Origin: Batkoa obscura
Lineage: Eukaryota > Entomophthoromycota > Entomophthoromycetes > Entomophthorales > Batkoaceae
NCBI GenBank assembly: GCA_030770535.1
Contig: JASVEC010000010.1
Span: 1,364,001 to 1,428,000 of the forward strand
DNA length: 64,000 nt
Reading direction: 5' to 3'
Within the stretch, counting starts at the first letter, position 1. Every line of letters begins with the position of its first letter. Made by a program: the position numbers and the translations under genes. The notes beneath the pieces were generated by a model that was not told the DNA's origin, searched no databases, and saw nothing but the letters and a program-made list of their open reading frames with translations. Positions 54,000-63,254 of this stretch are shown piece by piece.

Positions 54000-55117
54000 T
54001 TAAAATCGATTATTTGAACGATTATTTCTTACTTTTCGATTTACAAAAGGAGTTCTTTCTCTTCTGGTGAAATCAGCAATACTGGGTTGATTAGCTGCAA
54101 TTTGAAATCTATTAAATTTAGTAGGTGGACTTGGTAAATTAAGCGGTAAACCAGGTCCATTTCTCATAACTCTATTTGAATTAGAAAAATTGGGAGAAGG
54201 ATTAATTGGGTTAGTATAAATATTACTAATAGGTAAATTAGAGAACCTTGGTTGATTAGGAATAAAATTAGGTAATTTAAGGCTTCTACCATTACCACTT
54301 GAAATCCCTTTATTTGTCTTCTCTTCTTTATCTTCAGTAACTGCAAATGGATCTCCATCAAGACTTTTTAAATTACTTACTGTTTCACTACTCTCTTCAT
54401 CTTTTTTCATATCATTAAAAGGATCGGATTCGGGTAACTTTGGAATTTTAGAATCAAAGATATCATCTTCTAATAATTTCAAATTTTGTTTAAAAGTTTC
54501 TGATTTAGGTACCGTTGGTACTTCCAATTTTCTATCTTTTTCTTCTATTTCTTTTTGTTTTCGTTCCATCTCTTCTTTTTGTTTTTTTAATATTTCTTTT
54601 TCTTCTTCTTCCCGAAGTTGTCGTTTCTTTTCTTCAGTAAATTTAGGTAACTTATTACCACATGTATTTTCACATTCTAATATACTATCAAATGGTACAC
54701 AGCCTGCACAACCACCATAGATGTTCACTTTACATTCTCTATATTTTAAATCATAATAATAGCCTGGGATAGCTGCTCTACAATAACCTGTTTCTAATTT
54801 AACATAACAGTTTAAATCTCTAGATATTTCGATTAAATAAATTATTGATTATTTTTATAAAACATAAAAATTAGTCCATGTTTTTATAAAATAGATATAT
54901 TAAATTACAAGGATTTTTCTAAAGCAGTGGCATTATTTGGTATCTCTCCATGACAATGTTGTACATTCGCTTTAGGCCCTTGAACACTAATATTGATAAT
55001 TATTGCTACTAAAGTTATTGATAATGTTAAAAATTACCTTTTAGGCTCATTTCTTTTTGATAAGGTTATGGCCAGCATAAAGTTAAGAAAACAAGTTGAA
55101 ATGAGAAATAATTTCAT
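54000..55117 (-). CDS. Secreted Kunitz (BPTI-type) protein 2
   Basis: Exons 55117-55038, 54986-54909 and 54819-54000 give 325 residues. Exon 1 (80 nt) and exon 2 (78 nt) are the same lengths and phases as in gene 1. Signal peptide MKLFLISTCFLNFMLAIT. The Kunitz domain has cysteines at the same positions 57, 66, 82, 90, 93, 102 and 106, plus Cys38 in the pre-domain QHCHGEIPNNATALEKSL, which also has an N-glycosylation site. P1 is again Arg67 (CRAAIPGYYYD). A Glu/Lys/Arg-rich helix (115-150) is followed by the shared NLKLLEDDIF and SDPF motifs and an Asn/Pro/Arg-rich C-terminus (RNNRSNNRF). Exon-by-exon match to gene 1 shows tandem duplication after the gene acquired its introns. Confidence 0.86.
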
Positions 55118-55829
55118 TATTATCTAATTGTATTTTTAACTATGATAATAATAAATAATAGAATATAATAATAAGTATAAAAATAAAAGGATTTTTTTTA
55201 TTATGTTTTATAGTTTATTAGAATTGCTGAATTTTTTTTTTGAATTTGGATCTTCAATGATAGCCAAATATTTTCTTTTTAAAGCTAAATAGTTGAGTAC
55301 TTTTTTATTAGCCTCATTTAATTAAACTAGTTAAAGTGTCGAATTTTAAGTGAGGTTTAATACTTAAGTTGACTTTTTATCAATATATTAATATTTTATT
55401 TACATAATCAATTACATTAAAAACTCAAAGGTTTACCTTATTTTTTTTACCTCTTTATTCTATTATTTTGTTGTTTATTGCTTCTCTGTTTCCTTTCCTT
55501 TAATTTCCTTGCATTAATAAACATTCAAAAGTTTTTGGTTGTCAGGCGATTTTTTGAAAAAAAGTAATATTTGGGCATTTTTTGTTGAACAATTTTAATA
55601 CTGACTTTTCTTCTTAGTAACACCCAAAAATAGGTAAGTAACAAAAAGATATCTCTCATTTTTTAATTCTATTACAACTGTCAACATTGAAATGTGTAAT
55701 GTTTTATTTTGATCTATTTTCAATTTTATATTTACTGGTTTCTTTGCAATGATGTTTTTAATTTTTTTTAATTATTAAATACAAAAATTATCCAATCCAT
55801 ATTGAAAGTAAATTAGAGGTTAAAACATT
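55118..55829. other. Intergenic
   Basis: Promoter side of Kunitz gene 2. Nothing else is seen. Confidence 0.35.
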
Positions 55830-55934
55830 ATATGGGGATGTATTTTTGTATTTAAGAGTTTACTAACAATTTTCCACTCAAATAGCGCTTAAAAGATGGA
55901 AAAAGCAATGAAGCCAAAAAAAACATTGCCATAT
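55830..55934 (+). mobile_element. Foldback MITE, family 1
   Basis: Well-preserved plus copy, closely similar to that at 34988 (shared AAAGATGGAAAAAG and GAAGCCAAAAAAAAC). Confidence 0.9.
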
Positions 55935-56263
55935 ATTGTAATGTAAACGGCTATATTTACAAAAATTAGTCTTTCGCATATTAAAAATGGTATCAAAGTT
56001 TTAAATATTTAACCAAAGCTTCAGAATTAGACTTAAAGGCTTTTGATCTTTATTTGGAATAAAATTTAACATAAGTAAGAAGGTCTCTTTGGTTTAGTAA
56101 ATGCTCAATTCCAATATCAAATGTTTAATGGGCTTTCAAAGTGTCTTAATGCATTTAATCCCATTTTTATTCTTATTAATACAATAATTGTATATTAGAC
56201 GCCTAAATTTTTAAAAAGTAATAAATATTAGCTAGAGGATCCTTGAATATTGGTAAATAAAAC
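55935..56263. other. Intergenic
   Basis: Nothing recognised. Confidence 0.35.
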
Positions 56264-57186
56264 TTATTGAATATCATTATAAAAAGTTTCTTTAGTATGA
56301 CCAGAAAAGAGCTTATCAGTAAAACTACTCACAAATCCAGGACAAAGTTGATTAGCATAACGATAAAGGAAAGGTTGAGCTCCAAAATTATATTTTATAC
56401 TAACACCTTCACCAAAGTCGATAGTAGGAAATGGCTCATATGATTGGTATTCAAACTTACATAAAACATTCCCATTATAAGTAAATATTATCACACCTAA
56501 CTGTATATCATAAAAACAACCTAGAATGTCACCTTCTTTAATCATTGAAGTAAACATGGTTTTATATTCTTCTTGGTCAGAATATATACCATAAAGTTTA
56601 TTTGATAGAAATGTAAAAGATTCTATTTAAGTTAATAAGTCCCTTAAGTTATATTATATATATTACCAGGAAGATATTTAGTAGAGCTTTTATCTGCATA
56701 CCCAAGTAGAAAGAAAGAACCATCTGGAAAATCAACTAATTCAATTTCATAGTAAACACAATCTCCCATTAAAGGTTTATATTTTGCTTGAAGTGTACAA
56801 TCTTTATTAAAATATATGCAGCTATTCTTTTTTAATATAATTTTATGAGTTTCTCCAGTACATACTTTAAACCTATTATAAATTATACTTGATTTATCTT
56901 CTATCCTTATTTCATTCAGTTCTGGTAAACTAGTATTCTCTTCAGGTTGTAACTTAACGCTTTTATCGGTAAAATTATCATTTCCTTCTTTTCCGATATT
57001 TATATCTGAAATCAAATTAATAAAATAATCGATAACAATATATAGGTAGAAAATAACAATGACTGGAAAGAGCAATATAATAGAGATTATATAAAGGCTA
57101 ATGTCATAAGAATCAGGTACAGACTCAATAATAGAATCAGAGGTGTTGTCAGATGCAGAATCAAATACAGACTCAGAGGTAATCAT
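56264..57186 (-). CDS. Membrane-anchored SPRY protein lacking PPxY, copy E
   Basis: Exons 57186-56667 and 56622-56264 (44-nt intron) encode 292 residues. An acidic Asp/Ser N-terminus (SDNTSDSIIESVPDSYD) precedes one membrane helix at about 31-60. The linker, SLPELNEIRIED motif and SPRY core (VYYEIELVDFPD, LLGYADKSS, GDILGCFYD, IFTYNGNVLC, FPTIDFGEGVSIKYNFG, FLYRYANQL) follow. The split Gly at the intron is conserved with copies A to C. The C-terminus ends HTKETFYNDIQ without any PPxY, so it either uses another ligase contact or is not an Rsp5 adaptor. It lies 40 kb from the A-D cluster. Confidence 0.8.
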
Positions 57187-57776
57187 TTTAAAACCATTTT
57201 TCTTAAAACATGATTTTATCCTTTTTATATCTTTTGTTTTGAATTTTTTACAATAAATTGGTTACTTAATTTACACTTTCATCTGTTCATGTTGCTTTTT
57301 TTATCAAAATTTTAAGAATATTATGTTATTTGATGTTCTACTAAGGTGTTTAAAACTTATGTTTAAATTACTCCTTTCTAGAACTATAAAAATCCACAAA
57401 ATAGGTGCCAATTTCAAGTTAAATTCAATTAAATTTATATGACTATATAGGTTTATAAACTATGAGTTAAATAAAAGAAATGAATGATTGTTTTCAATAT
57501 TAAAATTTCAGAAAATTATTACTTTGAAGTTGATTTTTCCATTATACATTTAAATATAATATTAAATGAAACAATATTTTAATAAATTTTCTTTGTTACA
57601 TAATTAATTCCACCAAAAAGTTACAAATATTTATTTACACAGACTTTTTGAATGTCATATTATTACTTTTCCTTGATTACACACACATAACTTTCATCAA
57701 TATAAATCAACTTTTATAGCTTAATTTTATATATAAAATAAACTAATTTGTGAAACGATATTAATAATATAATAGC
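57187..57776. other. Intergenic
   Basis: Nothing recognised. Confidence 0.35.
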
Positions 57777-57882
57777 ATATGGGGATGTATTTTTTTGTTT
57801 AAGAATTTTACTGACAATCTTTCTGCTCAAATAGAGCTTAAAAAGTGGAAAAGTAATGAAACCAAGAAAAATATCCCTATAT
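57777..57882 (+). mobile_element. Foldback MITE, family 1
   Basis: Plus copy with ATATGGGGATGTATTT start and ATATCCCTATAT end; core AATAGAGCTTAA. Confidence 0.85.
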
Positions 57883-58764
57883 ATTTATATCTGAGAGAGC
57901 ATCAATGCATATTATCTTAATAATAAATAAATGAACAAAACAATTATCTCTAATTACATTAAACTTTACTATAAACCACACTTGAGAACAATATTCCTTG
58001 AGCTATCAAAAGCAATGATTTTTATTTCATCATTTATTGCTACTAAGTATCCTACTTCATATATAAAAGAGGATTTACTAAACAACATTCTCATTCTTCA
58101 GCTTCAAGTGAGTACAGGATTATATTTAAGCCTATTTTACATATCGTTGGTTTTGAAATAAGTGCTCAAAATAACTAAAAAATTATACTTTTATAAATTA
58201 AAATTTAAAATAAAAATGATCAATAGAATAATGAATAAAGTTAATTATATATTATAAATGCCAGTCATATAGTAAAATGATAGTATATGCTGTGATCGGT
58301 TAGTTTAAGGCTTTGAAGTTAAATATCTACTCTTAGTTTCTATTTCAATGCAAACTCCCTGTGTAAAAGTAATTTTTAACAAATCACTTCTTCGATTCAA
58401 TATTAACTGTTCAAAGACCTCTCAAAATGACCTAGTTCATTTTAATTTAGCGTTATATCTCATTAGTACAAAATGTTTCTTTAAGCGCAAGAAGTCTAAT
58501 AAGAGTAAAAAAAAGCTTAAACTAATAGCTAAGGAAGAGGATCTTGAACATCATTAAAAAGTATTCATTAAACGTAAAGCGGAGAAGACGCTCGTATATC
58601 ATTAGGTTGGATGTCTTAAAGATTTCTGGTAATAGCTCCTTAGACATAATATGTACAGGGTTCTTAGATATCATTAGATTGAATGTCTCAAGAATCATTA
58701 GTAAAAAGCTTTTGAGTGTAGTTGGAAACAGTTCCTTGTGAAAGACTACTTTGATAATCAGGGT
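57883..58764. other. Intergenic with a short internal repeat
   Basis: 58598-58645 and 58668-58740 share TATCATTAGRTTGRATGTCT and a GGAAACAGTTCCTT/GGTAATAGCTCCTT block, a diverged tandem duplication of about 75 bp. Short frames here have no recognised domain. Confidence 0.35.
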
Positions 58765-58925
58765 CAAAACAATTACTACAATAATAAAGAAAATGTTTAC
58801 CTCAAAATTTATATTTAGTAATTATATCTTTACAAAATCAGATGGTAAGAAATCTTGTATAGTCGTAGTAGTTGTAACTGCATAAGTTTTTACTATCATA
58901 GGTAAATGTCATCTTTTTGGATATC

Positions 58926-59031
58926 ATATGGGGATGTTTGTTTTGATTTCATTACTTTTCCATTTTTTAAGCGCTATTTGAGCGGAAAAATTGGTAGTAA
59001 AATTCTTAAACACAAAAACACATCCCCATAT
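58926..59031 (-). mobile_element. Foldback MITE, family 1, inside SPRY pseudogene exon 2
   Basis: Near-perfect copy. TATCATA occurs on both sides (58922-58928 and 59029-59035). Since the host exon sequence is known from its relatives, the insertion point lies between FYD and the TFTY motif. Confidence 0.9.
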
Positions 59032-59310
59032 CATAAAAATAACCTATAGTACCATCTTTTTTAATCATATAAGTAAATAAATTCAGATACCGGTTTTGAC
59101 TATATTTGTGCCATAAAATATATTATTTAATAAAATGTAGGATTCTATTTAAGTCAATAAAGCCAATAAAGTCAATAAATTAATAACATATGTATATGTT
59201 ACTAGGAAAAGCTTCTGAAGTTCTCATTTCCAAATATTCAAGCAAAAAATAAGAATCATCAGCAAAATTAAATGATTTGATTCTATAACAAAGACAATTT
59301 CTCATTAAAG

Positions 59311-59412
59311 AAATACATGAAGATGTATTTTTTTTGTTGAGGAATTTTACCGATAATCCTTTCATTCAAATGGTGCTTAAAAATAGAAGTAATGAAACTA
59401 TAAAAGCGCCTT
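59311..59412 (+). mobile_element. Foldback MITE, family 1 (diverged), inside SPRY pseudogene exon 1
   Basis: CATGAAGATGTATTTTTTTTG start and GAATTTTACCGATAATCC interior. The core is AATGGTGCTTAA. The right end is eroded. More diverged than the copy at 58926, so probably an older insertion. Confidence 0.75.
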
Positions 59413-59756
59413 AATGTTCAGTTTGAATTGAGCAACCTTCGTTAAATAGAACGCGATTATTCTCTTTTGATGTAATCTTATCGTTTTCTCTAGTACATAT
59501 TTTAAACCTATTATAAAATATACTTAGATTATTTTCCACCGTTATTTCAGCTAGTTCATTTGGATCATTGGTTTGTCCAAGGTGTGAATTAGTACTACTG
59601 ATCATATCAGTGTTGTTTGATGCTGTTCCAACATTCACATCAATACCTTTTTTGATAATATAAACAATATATATGTAACAATGAATGATAGATATACTAT
59701 GGAGCAAAATAAGTAAATAAAAATATCACAATCAATTGTATTGCTAATTGGAATCA

Positions 59757-60145
59757 TTTTCAAGTGATCTTAATAAATTTTACCCTTTTATATCTTTTAA
59801 AGCAGACAGTCATTAGCAAATAAAATCCCTCACTTCTCTGCTTTTGATGATTTATAATATTTTATTAGATACGATCTTAAAAATATTGCGTATATATGCT
59901 GAAAACTTTAATAGTATTTTTTATCAGTATTACTTTTAAATTACTTCATTTTAGGATCTTAAACAAATTGAGCAGCTTTATGACTTTGTTAATGAGTATT
60001 ATACTATCTGATACAAAGATGTTATTATTCATATTCCTTTCAAATGCTTAATCCTCTATAATAATTTATAAATACAAGATATTTGACATGTAAAAAAAGA
60101 TTAGGAAATAATAAGTATTTAGAAATTTAGTAAACGATAACTTGT
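59757..60145. other. Intergenic
   Basis: Nothing recognised. Confidence 0.35.
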
Positions 60146-61798
60146 TTATTTTAAGATTTGTAATAAAGAAGGAGCTAAGGCAATACCACTTTTAGTGAAG
60201 GCTTCAATTACATCCATGACTTTTAAATTGATAGAAATTACTTCTAAAAACTGATAATAAGATTGATCCTTTATCAATTGTTGCTTCATTTTATCCTTAA
60301 TTAAATCTATATCATTACATTTAATAATAGAATTATAACGTATAACAAAAAATAAAGATTGAGAGATTAAAGGAATTAACCATAGAGAATAGAAAGGAAT
60401 AGGTAGCTTTAAAGCATAAGTTAAGGTTAATTTACATTGTAATAAAGTAAATTTAATCAGATTGAAATTTAACTTAGTAAATGTATAAAAGTAACTAGAG
60501 TATAGAACAAATTTGAAATAATAATAAAAGAATAGTAGTAAATTGAGGAAATTTTGATAATAACAACTACTCTTTATATTATTATGATTCATTAACATGA
60601 TATATTTTTTAGTTAAATTGTTCAATTTATTGATATAAAATTGAGTTTTAAGATGATAATTTTGTTCAGTTATTTTTTGATTAATGAAATGTTGATTTGA
60701 TAATTTTATATTGTATATTATTATAGATAATTCAAGTAAATAGTCACTAACTAACAATTGTATTAAAAATAATGGATCTGTATACATGCTAAATATCGAG
60801 TATAATGATTGTTTAAATCTAAATGGTAGCAAATAAGTATAATTACTAGTTATGAATAAGTGAGCTGAAGTATAAGATAAAAAATTATAACACAGTCTCC
60901 TTTCAATAAATAAACTACTATTATTTGTGTCATAATTTTTGTTTAATCCTAACAATGTTGCAAACCTTTGCAATAATAATATAGTTGAAAACCTTAACTG
61001 ATACACCCATGCCAGATGATTTAAATGAGTTAATATTAATAACAATGCTTGTATATTGACTATGTTTGGCTTTATTTGATTTAAATTTTTATAGTGTGAA
61101 TAGATCTCATTCTCTAATTTTTTTAGGTAATTTATTAAATTATTATTACTATCATTTATATTACTATTACTATTGTTAATATACCAACTTAATCCTGATA
61201 ATATAACTATCTTCTTTAAAATTGGATTACGTGCATTAAAAGTCATACTTAAATTATGAAATATATTAAAGCAGAAGCAATTATAATTTAAAAAAGAATT
61301 TAACCCTAATGTTATCCACTGTTCATTAAAATTAAAATTAAAATACGTTATAATTATTTCTTTCTTTTTGTATAAAAATAATTGAAATTTCTGTATTAAT
61401 GATAGCAAAAATTCGATCCCTTGATGCTTTAATTTATATGGCGTTGGATATTGTATACTTGTTGTCAAATTCTCTAACATATACTTTTTGGGAAACTTAA
61501 GTATCAGCTTTGCAACATAATTTCTATCATAATTCATTTCTTTCGTTACTTTATATTCATTACATATAGTGTAGATTAAATCCATATTATCTACGCTATC
61601 CTTGCTACTATTTACACTTTCACTCTTATTTTTCTTTTTATATTTTCCTCTTTTACTCCTTATATCATATTTACACGTTGTTCCTCTTATTGTACATAAA
61701 TTACATTTTGGGTACTTTTTATCACACTCCATCTCTTTCTTTTTACAAGACCGACATGCATCTTTTATTACAGGGAATTTCAAAAAACTGGTATTCAT
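60146..61798 (-). CDS. Zn2Cys6 fungal transcription factor
   Basis: 550 residues, one exon. The zinc cluster is Cys15, 18, 25, 32, 35 and 42 (spacing 2-6-6-2-6), with a basic linker SKRGKYKKKNKSE after it. The central and C-terminal parts are helical, Leu/Ile/Asn-rich, with LRFSTILLLQRFATLLGLNKN, the common fungal-specific domain block. An Asn-rich loop (SNSNINDSNNN) interrupts it. It shares local similarity with the factor at 43469-45232. Neighbours give no hint of target genes. Confidence 0.87.
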   Translation of the reverse strand: MNTSFLKFPVIKDACRSCKKKEMECDKKYPKCNLCTIRGTTCKYDIRSKRGKYKKKNKSESVNSSKDSVDNMDLIYTICNEYKVTKEMNYDRNYVAKLILKFPKKYMLENLTTSIQYPTPYKLKHQGIEFLLSLIQKFQLFLYKKKEIIITYFNFNFNEQWITLGLNSFLNYNCFCFNIFHNLSMTFNARNPILKKIVILSGLSWYINNSNSNINDSNNNLINYLKKLENEIYSHYKNLNQIKPNIVNIQALLLILTHLNHLAWVYQLRFSTILLLQRFATLLGLNKNYDTNNSSLFIERRLCYNFLSYTSAHLFITSNYTYLLPFRFKQSLYSIFSMYTDPLFLIQLLVSDYLLELSIIIYNIKLSNQHFINQKITEQNYHLKTQFYINKLNNLTKKYIMLMNHNNIKSSCYYQNFLNLLLFFYYYFKFVLYSSYFYTFTKLNFNLIKFTLLQCKLTLTYALKLPIPFYSLWLIPLISQSLFFVIRYNSIIKCNDIDLIKDKMKQQLIKDQSYYQFLEVISINLKVMDVIEAFTKSGIALAPSLLQILK

Positions 61799-62765
61799 TA
61801 TATTGTTGACTGCTCTTATTTTTGAACCTAACTAATGCTTTTTTCGCTACTATTTAAAGGTTTAGAGTTGTACAAAAGTTGAAAAAAATAAATAGTTTTT
61901 TTCCGGTTATTTCTTTCTATACTTTCTTAATAATAACTAAAAAAAAAATTAATTTATTAATAGCAACCAAATTATTCTGCTCAAATTAAAAATTAACCAA
62001 TCGAACAGCTTAAGAATAAAATATTTTGAACTTTTTGTCGCTTTTTTAATTTAAGGTTATTTTTTGTCCCCAAAATTCATTAAATATTGCAAAATTTATG
62101 ATAAAATTGAGACTACTATCAGTTTGTGAAAAAAGCTTAAAATAGTATATTTTTATTAATATTTCAATAAAGATGATTCTGGTAGGATATTAGTCATTGC
62201 TTTAATATAAAATATTACTTTTATCTCTTGATTTAATACTCTTTATATTATCTAGAGCTAAGTAGACTATACATACGAATATTTCGTTATATCTATCAGC
62301 ATTTTGCACGTGATTTAGGATATATATATGGAATCTTTAAGAGATAATAAGTTTTAGCATAGAATATGTAAAAATTTTACACTTAAGCAGAGCTGAATAC
62401 AATTGGAAGACTATATTAGCTTTTTCATAATGTCTTTTTAGTATGGACAACTATTTCGATTTTATGCTATATTCATAAATGTTGATGAAGCTGTCTCACA
62501 ACACTTGTTAAATATAAGATTATAAATACTATTATTTACCATTACAGCTAAAATAATGCAAGCAATCCTATAGAAAATCAAATGATGTGCAATAGAAAAA
62601 AAACTTGATAAATAAAAGACAATTAAAAGTTGGAAGTGCTGTAACTAAACCAAACTATAATAAAAATTAAAAATTAATTTCTAAATGATTTAATAAATAA
62701 AGAGAAGAGGGAATGGTGTTAATAATGTACACGTAGGAAAAAGGATTTAGTAGAGCGCAGCTATA
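61799..62765. other. Intergenic
   Basis: Upstream of the Zn2Cys6 gene and downstream of the hypothetical gene. Nothing else. Confidence 0.35.
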
Positions 62766-63254
62766 CTATTTTTCAGCAATAAAAAATGTGTAGTCGATAG
62801 GTTCCAGCTGTATGAAGTTTATAATATCATCATCGTCACTCATGCTATTCTTTGCGCTATCCATGCATATAGTATTATTTTTATTTATAATGTTACGATT
62901 AGTTATGTTGCCATTTAAATTATTATCATTGACACAATTCAAGTTCTTCAAATAAAGCATTGAATTTAAACTTGTGAAATTGGAGTGAATGTCGCCATTA
63001 ATGTTAACCATGGTGTCTGATGAAACAGATACAGTAGAAAAGCGATGAGATTGGCAATCGGTATTAAAATGATTATTCTTATTCATTAGTACCACATTAT
63101 TCGCTGATAAAGCGGAGTTTCGCCTTTTATGAGTAATGTTGCCATTGAATATATTACTCTTCTTTTTGTTGCTAAACTTCTTCTTGCTACTTTGTCTTGA
63201 TAACCAATTTTCAAATAATATAGTTAAACTATCGAAAATCCCTAAGCTACTCAT
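62766..63254 (-). CDS. Hypothetical Asn/Ser-rich protein
   Basis: 162 residues, one exon. The N-terminus has an amphipathic stretch (GIFDSLTILFENWLSRQ), then basic, Ser- and Asn-rich sequence (SSKKKFSNKKK; KRRNSAL, a PKA/AGC-type phosphorylation consensus) and a Ser-rich run (HRFSTVSVSSDT). An acidic DDDDI patch and PIDYTFFIAEK end it. No domain recognised. The clean ATG and non-random composition against a stop-rich background support a gene, but it could be an exon of a larger one. Confidence 0.5.
   Translation of the reverse strand: MSSLGIFDSLTILFENWLSRQSSKKKFSNKKKSNIFNGNITHKRRNSALSANNVVLMNKNNHFNTDCQSHRFSTVSVSSDTMVNINGDIHSNFTSLNSMLYLKNLNCVNDNNLNGNITNRNIINKNNTICMDSAKNSMSDDDDIINFIQLEPIDYTFFIAEK

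Larger units (their letters stand above)
58765..59756 (-). pseudogene. SPRY/Ssh4-like pseudogene with two MITE insertions, copy F
   Basis: From 59756 leftward: start MIPISNTID, a membrane segment, DPNELAEITVENNLSIFYNRFKI, and CSIQTEH (exon 1). A diverged family-1 element then interrupts, followed by LMRNCLCYRI and FLLEYLEMRTSEAF. The intron acceptor (AAATAG) and the exon 2 start follow, with MIKKDGTIGYFYD. A second family-1 element (58926-59031) interrupts, followed by MTFTYDSKNLC. Frame changes and stops add to the two insertions. Closest intact relative by motif is copy E, 1.6 kb away in the same orientation, so this is a dead tandem duplicate. Confidence 0.75.

Noticed and set aside
57931-58161. 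76-codon hydrophobic frame as a possible 7TM remnant
   Set aside because: No alignment with the receptor gene beyond hydrophobicity.
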